Of a stretch of DNA of 5,847 bases, positions 1-5,354 are shown in pieces. This stretch comes from Oscillospiraceae bacterium (GTDB lineage: Bacteria > Bacillota > Clostridia > Oscillospirales > Oscillospiraceae). The stretch spans positions 1 through 5,847 of the forward strand of contig JAFSZQ010000098.1 of the NCBI GenBank assembly GCA_017458885.1, read 5' to 3'. The position numbers were made by a program, and so were the translations under genes. The notes under the pieces are model-generated. The model worked only from the letters and a program-made list of their open reading frames with translations. It did no database searches and was not told where the DNA came from. How positions within the stretch are numbered: the first letter of the stretch is position 1; the number at the start of each line of letters is the position of its first letter.

Positions 1-2
1 CA

Positions 3-32
3 TTTCTTCTTTCGACGCAACGAAAGAAGAAA
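3..32 (-). repeat. Perfect 12-bp inverted repeat after alaX, possible terminator hairpin
   Basis: TTTCTTCTTTCG at 3-14 and CGAAAGAAGAAA at 21-32 are exact reverse complements separated by a 6-base loop. The repeat begins 18 bases past the alaX stop. Its position suggests a transcription terminator or 3' stabilising hairpin for the gene row, but the stem is A+T rich (4 G/C pairs of 12), and the bases that would hold a minus-strand T run lie beyond the window. A smaller hairpin, GTTTC-AG-GAAAC, lies next to it at 35-46. The first three bases of the window are CAT (ATG on the minus strand), so a further gene could start right behind the hairpin; that cannot be tested here. Confidence 0.55.
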
Positions 33-50
33 CGGTTTCAGGAAACAGTT

Positions 51-1199
51 TTACAGTTTTTCAAAAAACGCCTCGATCTCCGCGCGCGTCGCGCCCGCGC
101 TGCCTTGCGCGAACGCCGGCTTGCCGCCGCCGCGCCCGCGGAGCGTTGCGTTGAGCGCCTTGACCAGCTCGCGCAGGTCGCCGCCGGACTGCCCGACCGC
201 GTACTTCCACGCGCCGTCCGCGCCGGAAAAGACCGCGCAGCGCCCGCCGCAGACGCCCATCACCGCGTCGCACAGCCGCCGCACGCCATCGGCGCTCAAG
301 CCCTCCTCGAACAGCAGCACGTCGCCCGCGCCCTGATAGTCCGCCGCCTTCCGCGCGAACGCCTGCGCCTCGAGCCGCGCCGCGCGGAGCTTTACCGCGC
401 CCAGCTCATCCGCGAGCCGCGCCACCGCCGCCGCGCTCTCGAGCGGCTTCGCCGAAAGCGACTGCGCAACGCGCAGGTTCTGCTCCCATACGGCGGACAG
501 ATAGCGGTACGCACGCCCGCCGCAGAGCAGTTCGATGCGCACGCCGTCGCGGAAGCTCTGGCAGGAGAGGAATTTCACGACGCCGACCTGCCCACTGCGC
601 GCGACGTGCGTGCCGCAGCAGGCGCAGCAGTCCGCGTCGGGGAAGGTCACGATGCGCACGTCGCCATCCAGCGGCTTCTTGCTCCGGTACGCGACCGCGT
701 CCAGCTCCGCGCCGCGATAGAAGCGGACGTCCACGGCGCGGTCTGCGTAAATATACTCGTTCGCGCGGCGCTCGACGTCCATGAGCGCGTCCCATGAAAT
801 GTCGGCGTTGAAGTCGATGGTGACGCTCTCCGCGCCCATGTGAAAGCCCACGTTGTCGCAGCCGAAGCGCGCGCAGATCAGCCCCGAGCAGATGTGCTCG
901 CCGGAGTGCTGCTGCATATGGTCGAAGCGCCGCGCCCAGTCGAGCGCGCCCGCGACCTCCGCGCCCACGGGCAGCGGCGCGTCGCACAGGTGCGCGATCA
1001 CGCCGCTTTTCTCGTGTACGTCGAGCACGCTCGCGCCGCCGAGCGTCCCGCGGTCGGCGGGTTGTCCGCCGCCCTCGGGGTAGAACGCCGTCGCGTCGAG
1101 CACGACGGCATAGCCGCCGTTCGCCGCCTCGCACGAGACGACGCGGGCGGTGAACTCCCGCAAAAACGGGTCGTCGTAGTAGAGCTTATGGGTGCTCAT
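51..1199 (-). CDS. alaX: Alanyl-tRNA editing protein, long AlaX form with C-terminal DHHA1-like domain
   Basis: A free-standing relative of the AlaRS editing domain that hydrolyses tRNA-Ala mischarged with Ser or Gly, acting in trans in the cytoplasm. The 382 residues fit the AlaX-L class (COG2872 type). The first part holds the AlaRS-like beta-barrel with TAFYPEGGGQPADRG (37-51). The editing domain follows: HSGEH (98-102) and CCGTH (194-198) supply the zinc ligands His98, His102, Cys194 and His198, with GFHMG (118-122) and YRSKKPLDGDVRIV (171-184) between them. A helical, Ala/Arg-rich linker (about 235-290) leads to a DHHA1-like C-terminal domain ending in GRGGGKPAFAQGSA (355-368), as in the AlaRS C-Ala glycine-rich motif. 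There is no aminoacylation domain, so it is not a truncated AlaRS. It overlaps aspS by 4 bases and is the last gene in the window, with a TAA stop at 51-53. Confidence 0.95.
   Translation of the reverse strand: MSTHKLYYDDPFLREFTARVVSCEAANGGYAVVLDATAFYPEGGGQPADRGTLGGASVLDVHEKSGVIAHLCDAPLPVGAEVAGALDWARRFDHMQQHSGEHICSGLICARFGCDNVGFHMGAESVTIDFNADISWDALMDVERRANEYIYADRAVDVRFYRGAELDAVAYRSKKPLDGDVRIVTFPDADCCACCGTHVARSGQVGVVKFLSCQSFRDGVRIELLCGGRAYRYLSAVWEQNLRVAQSLSAKPLESAAAVARLADELGAVKLRAARLEAQAFARKAADYQGAGDVLLFEEGLSADGVRRLCDAVMGVCGGRCAVFSGADGAWKYAVGQSGGDLRELVKALNATLRGRGGGKPAFAQGSAGATRAEIEAFFEKL
1196..1199 (-). promoter_or_regulatory. ATGA stop/start overlap joining aspS and alaX
   Basis: On the minus strand the four bases ATGA contain both the ATG of alaX (1197-1199) and the TGA stop of aspS (1196-1198). 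A GAGGA at 1203-1207, inside the last aspS codons, provides a Shine-Dalgarno site only 3 bases away. This arrangement is known to support termination-reinitiation, which would tie alaX translation to aspS. Confidence 0.85.
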
Positions 1200-2962
1200 T
1201 CGTCCTCGTTCGCCGTGACCGCGATGTGCAGCTCGTCGAGCTGCTTTTGCGTCACCTCGCTCGGCGCGCCCATCATCACGTCCTGCGCGTTCTTGTTCAT
1301 CGGGAACGGGATGATCTCGCGGATCGAGTCCTCGCCCGCGAGCAACATCACCATGCGGTCAACGCCCGGGGCGATGCCCGCGTGCGGCGGCGCGCCGTAG
1401 CAGAACGCGTTGTACATCGCGGGGAACTTGCGCTTCACGTCGTCCTCGCCGAGCCGCACCAGCTCGAACGCCTTGACCATGATCTCGGGGTCGTGGTTCC
1501 GCACCGCGCCCGACGACAGCTCCACGCCGTTGCACACGAGGTCGTACTGATCCGCCATGATCGTCAGCGGGTCGAGCTCGCCGCGCTCCGCCTGAAGCAG
1601 CACGTCCAGCCCGCCCTTGGGCATCGAGAACGGGTTGTGGCAGAACTCCAGCTCGCCGCTCTCGTCGCCGATCTCGTACATCGGGAAGTCGGTGATCCAG
1701 CAGAATTCGTAGCGTTCCTTGTCCATGTGCCCCTCGCAGGCGCGCCCAAAGGTCTTGATCTCGACGCCGACCATCTTGGTCGCAAGCTCGCCCGCCGCGA
1801 GCACCACGAGCGTGTCCGGCGCGAGCGGGAGCAGCGCCTTCGCCTTTTCCGCGTCCACGAACTTCGCCACGCCGCCCGCGAGCGCGCCGCTCTCGTCCGT
1901 CTTGAACCAGTAGCCCTTGCTGCCGCTCTGCACCTCGCAGTCGGTCAGGAGCTGCTCGATCTGCTTGCGCGTGAGCTTGCAGTCCGAGATCGCGACCGCC
2001 TTGACGGTCTTGCCCGCGAACGGCTCAAACTCCGTGCCGTCGAACAGCGCGGTCACGTCGGTCGCGGTCAGGTCGATGCGAAGATCCGGCTTGTCCGTGC
2101 CGTAGGTATCCAGCGCATCGAGGTACGCGATGCGGCGGAACGGCGGCTTCGAGGCGATGTCGTAGGTGCCGAACTTCGCGAAGATCGGCGGCAGCACGTC
2201 CTCGCAGATCGCGAACACGTCCTCCTGCGTGGCGAACGCCATCTCCATGTCGAGCTGGTAGAACTCGCCGGGGGAGCGGTCGCCGCGCGCGTCCTCGTCG
2301 CGGAAGCAGGGCGCGATCTGGAAGTAGCGGTCAAAGCCGCTGGTCATCAAAAGCTGCTTGAACTGCTGCGGCGCCTGCGGCAGCGCGTAGAACTTGCCCG
2401 GGTGCTTGCGGGCGGGGACGAGGTAGTCGCGCGCGCCCTCGGGCGACGACGCGGTCAGGATCGGCGTCGTGATCTCCAGAAAATCGTGCGCGAGCATCGC
2501 AGCGCGCAGCGCCGCGATGACGTTGCAGCGCAGGATGATGTTCGCCTTGACCGCAGGGTTGCGCAGGTCGAGGTAGCGGTACTTGAGCCGCGCGGTCTCG
2601 TCCGCCTCGCGCGAGCGGTTGATCTCGAAGGGCAGCTCGTTGTAGCGGCAGCGCCCGAGCAGCTCGACGGTCTCGGGCACGATCTCGACGTCGCCGGTGG
2701 GGAGCTTGGGGTTCTTGCTCGCGCGCTCGCGCACGACGCCGGTGACGGAGATCGTGGACTCCTTGTTGTAGCCCTTGAGCTGCGCGAGCAGGTTCGCGTC
2801 CTCGACGACGAGCTGGGTCGTGCCGTAAAAGTCTCGGAGCACGACGAAGGCGAGGCTGCCGCCGACCTCGCGCACGTTCTCCATCCAGCCGGCGAGCGTG
2901 ACGCGCTCGCCCGCGTTTTCGATGCGGAGCTGTCCGCAGGTGTGGGTGCGGGATTGCATCAT
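1196..2962 (-). CDS. aspS: Aspartyl-tRNA synthetase, bacterial type
   Basis: Class IIb synthetase that charges tRNA-Asp (and, in non-discriminating forms, tRNA-Asn). The 588 residues match the bacterial length. Order of parts: N-terminal OB-fold anticodon-binding domain (about 1-105), YLDLRNPAVKANI start of the catalytic core (130-142), aspartate-site QAPQQFKQLLM (196-206), motif 2 FRDEDARGD (220-228), the bacterial GAD insertion (about 290-410), NGVELSSGAVRNHDP (478-492), and motif 3 GIAPGVDRMVMLLAG (529-543) with the class II Arg536. The anticodon-domain segment GWMENVREVGG differs from the common GWVxRRRDxGG. The start is ATG at 2960-2962 with AAGGAA at 2968-2973, 5 bases upstream; a second ATG follows at once (2957-2959) and cannot be excluded. 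The TGA stop overlaps the alaX start as ATGA. In many Firmicutes aspS pairs with hisS; here mgsA precedes it. Confidence 0.97.
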   Translation of the reverse strand: MMQSRTHTCGQLRIENAGERVTLAGWMENVREVGGSLAFVVLRDFYGTTQLVVEDANLLAQLKGYNKESTISVTGVVRERASKNPKLPTGDVEIVPETVELLGRCRYNELPFEINRSREADETARLKYRYLDLRNPAVKANIILRCNVIAALRAAMLAHDFLEITTPILTASSPEGARDYLVPARKHPGKFYALPQAPQQFKQLLMTSGFDRYFQIAPCFRDEDARGDRSPGEFYQLDMEMAFATQEDVFAICEDVLPPIFAKFGTYDIASKPPFRRIAYLDALDTYGTDKPDLRIDLTATDVTALFDGTEFEPFAGKTVKAVAISDCKLTRKQIEQLLTDCEVQSGSKGYWFKTDESGALAGGVAKFVDAEKAKALLPLAPDTLVVLAAGELATKMVGVEIKTFGRACEGHMDKERYEFCWITDFPMYEIGDESGELEFCHNPFSMPKGGLDVLLQAERGELDPLTIMADQYDLVCNGVELSSGAVRNHDPEIMVKAFELVRLGEDDVKRKFPAMYNAFCYGAPPHAGIAPGVDRMVMLLAGEDSIREIIPFPMNKNAQDVMMGAPSEVTQKQLDELHIAVTANEDE

Positions 2963-2983
2963 GGTGGTTCCTTCTTTCTTCTC

Positions 2984-3400
2984 TTACGCCATAAACGGCT
3001 TCGTCTTCGGGTTCACGATATCGCGCCAGTCGAGGTCGCCGCGGCCGAGCGCCAGCACCAGCGCCTCCGCCGTGCCGGAGTTGGTCGCCAGCGGGATGCG
3101 GTTCTGGTCGCAGAGCTTCGCGATATACGCGATGCTCGCCTCGTATTCGGGGCTGTTCGGGTCGTGGAAATAGAGCACGAGGTCGATCTCGTCGTACGCG
3201 ATGCGCGCGCCGATCTGCTCGTCGCCGCCCTGCGCGCCGTTCATGAAAAGATGGATGTTCAGCCCCGTCGCCTCCGCGATGACCTTGCCGGTCGTGTTCG
3301 TCGCGCAAAGCGTGTGGCGCGAGAGGATGCCGGCGTAGGCGATGCAGAACTGCACCATCAGCTCCTTGCGGTTGTCGTGCGCGATCAATGCGATGTTCAT
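2984..3400 (-). CDS. mgsA: Methylglyoxal synthase family protein (divergent active-site loop)
   Basis: Methylglyoxal synthase converts dihydroxyacetone phosphate to methylglyoxal and phosphate, a cytoplasmic bypass that relieves sugar-phosphate build-up. At 138 residues it spans the single MGS-like domain. Conserved features: IAHDNRK, with His8 and Lys12 equivalent to E. coli His19 and Lys23; TNTTG (34-38) for phosphate binding; NGAQGGD (54-60), with Asp60 equivalent to catalytic Asp71; a DP pair (80-81); and IPLATNSGTAEALV (102-115). The loop after DP, normally PHxPD, reads PNSPEYEASI, so the equivalents of E. coli His98 and Asp101 are Tyr86 and Ser89, and the loop is one residue shorter. 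The ATG at 3398-3400 has AAGGAG at 3410-3415, 9 bases upstream. Fold membership is clear; full enzymatic activity is less certain. The gene lies between the MinD-like gene (27 bases) and aspS (21 bases). Confidence 0.9.
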   Translation of the reverse strand: MNIALIAHDNRKELMVQFCIAYAGILSRHTLCATNTTGKVIAEATGLNIHLFMNGAQGGDEQIGARIAYDEIDLVLYFHDPNSPEYEASIAYIAKLCDQNRIPLATNSGTAEALVLALGRGDLDWRDIVNPKTKPFMA

Positions 3401-3427
3401 AGCGTCTTTCTCCTTTTCTTCGGATCC

Positions 3428-4168
3428 CTAGATCTTCATCAGCGGGACTTTTTCCCCGCAGAGCCGCCGCGCGACGTTGCGCGATGCGCGCCGCGCGCCG
3501 GAGTAATAGCCCAGTCCGTCCGCCATGCCCCTGCCCAGCAGCGCCGGAAGGTCTTCGTCCTCCGGCACGACGCCCAGCAGCGGCAAGCCCGCCGCGTCCA
3601 TCGCGTCGTCGATGTTCGCGCGGAGCGAGCGGAGCAGCCGCCGCCGCAGGCGGTTGACGATCAGATGCACCCGCCCGGGCGGGAACTCCCGCAGCTCCAT
3701 CACCGTGCGCTGCGCGTCGCGCAGGCACGCCGGCTCCGTCGTCGTGACGACGAGGACGCGGTCGGCGTCCTCCGTCGCGAGGCGGAACGACTCGCCCAGC
3801 CCCGCGCCCGCGTCGATCAGCGTGAAGTCGTACGCCTCCCGCGCCGCGGCGAGCAGGCCGCGCATCCCGTCTGGGTCTGCGAGCGCCGCCTCCGTCGCCA
3901 CCGGCGCGGTGAGCAGCTCCAGCTTCGCGAGCCGCGGATGCCGCGCGGCCGCCTCCTCCAGCGTGGCGCGGCGCGCGACGACGTCGGAGAAGTCCATCAG
4001 CACGCGGTCGGACATCCCCAGCGCGAGGTCAAGGTCGCGCAGGCCCACGTCGCAGTCGATCAGCAGCGTGCGCCGATCCAGCGCGGCGAGCGCCGTGCCG
4101 ACGAGCGCGGTCAATGCAGTTTTTCCCGTGCCGCCCTTGCCGGACACGACGGCGATTACTTGACCCAC
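3428..4168 (-). CDS. MinD-like P-loop ATPase (ParA/MinD superfamily), lacking the usual membrane-targeting tail
   Basis: A 246-residue deviant-Walker ATPase with a GTG start. It shows the Walker A box GKGGTGKT (10-17) with signature Lys11 and P-loop Lys16, the MinD-type block LIDCDVGLRDLDLALGM (36-52), where Soj/ParA proteins instead have DxDPQGN, then DRVLMDFSDVV, a Walker B-like LIDAGAG (117-123; MinD usually has DSPAG), and TTTEPACLRDAQR (142-154), matching the MinD surface helix that contacts MinC and MinE. The end, RNVARRLCGEKVPLMKI, matches the last globular segment of clostridial MinD, but the chain stops there, without the C-terminal amphipathic helix that anchors MinD to membrane. 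Canonical MinD is about 260-270 residues. No minC or minE adjoins it; the neighbours are rsmG upstream and mgsA 27 bases downstream. MinD kinship is firm; a role in septum placement is only an inference, and a soluble or partner-dependent positioning ATPase is equally possible. Confidence 0.85.
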   Translation of the reverse strand: MGQVIAVVSGKGGTGKTALTALVGTALAALDRRTLLIDCDVGLRDLDLALGMSDRVLMDFSDVVARRATLEEAAARHPRLAKLELLTAPVATEAALADPDGMRGLLAAAREAYDFTLIDAGAGLGESFRLATEDADRVLVVTTTEPACLRDAQRTVMELREFPPGRVHLIVNRLRRRLLRSLRANIDDAMDAAGLPLLGVVPEDEDLPALLGRGMADGLGYYSGARRASRNVARRLCGEKVPLMKI

Positions 4169-4175
4169 GATGCTG

Positions 4176-4181
4176 CTCCTT
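4176..4181 (-). promoter_or_regulatory. Ribosome-binding site that fixes the GTG start of the MinD-like gene
   Basis: The minus strand reads TAAGGAG, 7 bases, then GTG. The TAA ends rsmG and AAGGAG is a near-consensus Shine-Dalgarno site. It places the start at the GTG at 4166-4168, directly before the GQVIAVVSGKGG core. The same frame stays open upstream into rsmG, but nothing there resembles the family. Confidence 0.85.
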
Positions 4182-4872
4182 ACAACGGTTTTTTCTTGAT
4201 CTGCCCGAACGGGCGCGGATAGCCCCTCGGCGTGGGCGAGACCTTGTCGATAACGATGACGCGGTGCGTCACGCCGCTCGTCGGGATCGCGTAGTCCGCC
4301 ACGTCCGCCAGCCGTCCGCCGAGCGTCTCGATGGCGTCCATCGCGCGCTCCAACTCCGCGCCGCTCTCCACGCTCTTCATCGCGAGGAAGCGCCCGCCGA
4401 CCTTCACCAGCGGCAGACACAGCTCGCAGAGCATCGGCAGCGCCGCCACCGCGCGGGAGACCGCGACGTCGAACGCCTCGCGGCGCTCCGCCGCAAACTC
4501 CTCGGCGCGCGCGTGGACGCAGTCCGCGTCTACGCCCAGCGTTTGGCAGGCTTCGCGCAAAAATTCCACGCGCTTGCCCGTGCCGTCGAGCAGCGTCATC
4601 CGCGCGGCGGGGCAGAGCAGCTTCAGCGGCACGCCGGGGAAACCCGCGCCCGTGCCGACGTCGATGACGCGCTTGCCGTCAAAGTCCGCGACGTTCAGCA
4701 GCGCCGCGCTGTCAAGCAGGTGCAGCCGCGCGAAGTCCGCCTCGTCCGTGATGGCGGTCAGGTTCATCACCCGATTGCGCTCCAGCACGAGACGCGCGAA
4801 CGCCGCGAGCTCTTCCGCTTTTGCCGCGTCCTGTCCCAGCTCCGCCAGCCCCGCGCGCAGAATGTCAAGCAT
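4180..4872 (-). CDS. rsmG: 16S rRNA (guanine-527-N7)-methyltransferase RsmG (GidB)
   Basis: A SAM-dependent methyltransferase that makes m7G at position 527 (E. coli numbering) of 16S rRNA in the 30S decoding region; in other bacteria its loss gives low-level streptomycin resistance. The 230-residue length is usual. Visible signatures: RVMNLTAIT (35-42) with the following HLLDS (51-55), the SAM-binding motif I VIDVGTGAGFPGVPLKL (69-85), LLDGTGKRVEFL (94-105) forming motif II and its helix, the SRAVA block (139-143), KVGGRFLAMK (157-166), and the typical tail TPRGYPRPFGQIKKKPL. It begins 7 bases after mscL and is followed 11 bases later by the MinD-like gene, whose ribosome-binding site includes the end of the rsmG stop. 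In many Firmicutes rsmG sits with mnmG and noc/soj/parB near the origin; none of these is recognisable here, although the next gene is a ParA/MinD-superfamily ATPase. Confidence 0.97.
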   Translation of the reverse strand: MLDILRAGLAELGQDAAKAEELAAFARLVLERNRVMNLTAITDEADFARLHLLDSAALLNVADFDGKRVIDVGTGAGFPGVPLKLLCPAARMTLLDGTGKRVEFLREACQTLGVDADCVHARAEEFAAERREAFDVAVSRAVAALPMLCELCLPLVKVGGRFLAMKSVESGAELERAMDAIETLGGRLADVADYAIPTSGVTHRVIVIDKVSPTPRGYPRPFGQIKKKPL

Positions 4873-4875
4873 ATA

Positions 4876-4881
4876 TCCTTT
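4876..4881 (-). promoter_or_regulatory. rsmG ribosome-binding site overlapping the mscL stop codon
   Basis: On the minus strand the junction reads TAAAGGATATATG: the TAA ends mscL, AAAGGA serves as Shine-Dalgarno site, and the ATG starts rsmG. The spacing of 3 bases is short, so initiation may depend on ribosomes finishing mscL. The site also fixes the rsmG start, because the next in-frame Met is at residue 36, inside the conserved core. Confidence 0.7.
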
Positions 4882-5302
4882 ACGGCTTGTCGCGCAGCAG
4901 GTCGCGGATCTCGGTCAGCAGCTTCTCCTCGGCGGACGGCTCCGGCGGCGCCGCCGCCTCCTCCTTCGCCTTGTTCCGCTCCGCGAGCTCGTGCGCCTTG
5001 TTCATCGCCTTGATGACCGCGAACAGCACGAGCGCGATGACGAGGAAGTTGAGGATCGTGCCGACGAAGGTGCCAAGCCCGAGGACGATCGCCTCGCTGT
5101 CCTCGGTGGCGGCGCGGAGCGTGACGTTCAGCGCGTCGGTGTTGGGGCTGTTGAACAGCGCCGCGAGCAGCGGCGTGACGACGTCGCTCACCAGCGAGCC
5201 GGTGATGGCGGCGAACGCGCCGCCGATGATGACGCCGATCGCCATGTCCATCACGTTGCCCTTGAGGGCGAATGCCTTGAACTCTGCAATGAACTTCTTC
5301 AT
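4880..5302 (-). CDS. mscL: Large-conductance mechanosensitive channel MscL
   Basis: A pentameric inner-membrane channel that opens under membrane tension and releases solutes during hypo-osmotic shock. The 140-residue length is typical. The N-terminal helix MKKFIAEFKAFALKGNV leads into TM1 (about 15-45, with the conserved GNVMDMAIGVIIGGAF pattern that lines the gate), then an extracellular loop (about 52-73), TM2 (about 74-102, FVGTILNFLVIALVLFAVIK), a charged linker, and the conserved C-terminal bundle helix EEKLLTEIRDLL (126-137). The ATG at 5300-5302 has a strong Shine-Dalgarno site, AAAGGAG at 5311-5317, 8 bases upstream. The TAA stop lies 7 bases before rsmG and lends its last two bases to the rsmG ribosome-binding site, so the two are probably translated from the same message. 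The antisense frame is open across the gene, so it contains no TTA, CTA or TCA codons. Confidence 0.97.
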   Translation of the reverse strand: MKKFIAEFKAFALKGNVMDMAIGVIIGGAFAAITGSLVSDVVTPLLAALFNSPNTDALNVTLRAATEDSEAIVLGLGTFVGTILNFLVIALVLFAVIKAMNKAHELAERNKAKEEAAAPPEPSAEEKLLTEIRDLLRDKP

Positions 5303-5323
5303 GGTGGGCTCTCCTTTGCAAAT

Positions 5324-5348
5324 CGTAATATTTTCTCGGAATAATACG
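5324..5348. repeat. Imperfect A+T-rich inverted repeat in the serS-mscL gap
   Basis: Left arm CGTAATATT (5324-5332) and right arm AATAATACG (5340-5348) pair with one mismatch around a 7-base centre. It sits in the largest gap of the window (5303-5354), which is clearly richer in A+T than the genes around it. No T run follows on the minus strand, so it is not a standard intrinsic terminator. It could be an operator, an RNA-processing hairpin or chance. I found no convincing -35/-10 pair in the gap; a TATTAT is present on the minus strand but lacks a well-spaced -35 box. Confidence 0.45.
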
Positions 5349-5354
5349 CTTCGT

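Noticed and set aside
46..69. Tandem CAGTTTTA/CAGTTTTT and a GTTTTT/AAAAAC inverted repeat at the alaX 3' end
   Set aside because: They are short, A/T-only in the core and partly inside the last codons of alaX; no sign of function.
3422..3435. Adjacent GGATCC and AGATCT restriction sites between mgsA and the MinD-like gene
   Set aside because: They look like a cloning junction, but they lie across a natural stop codon (TAG) in an otherwise normal operon gap. Chance is sufficient.
2331..3728. A 465-codon minus-strand frame across mgsA and aspS
   Set aside because: It is out of frame with both genes and gives an Arg-rich low-complexity product. It is a G+C effect.
1226..4222. A 998-codon open frame on the plus strand across aspS, mgsA and the MinD-like gene
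   Set aside because: It runs exactly in register with the minus-strand codons of all three genes and stays open because those genes avoid TTA, CTA and TCA. Its product is an Arg/Ala/Val/Leu-rich string without domains, while the minus strand encodes well-conserved proteins.
4169..4420. N-terminal extension of the MinD-like protein into rsmG
   Set aside because: The frame is open, but the added 84 residues overlap conserved rsmG sequence and match nothing in the family. A strong ribosome-binding site points to the GTG at 4166-4168.
4114..5344. Plus-strand open frames over rsmG and mscL
   Set aside because: They mirror the real genes, have no ribosome-binding site that I can see, and show no recognisable domains.
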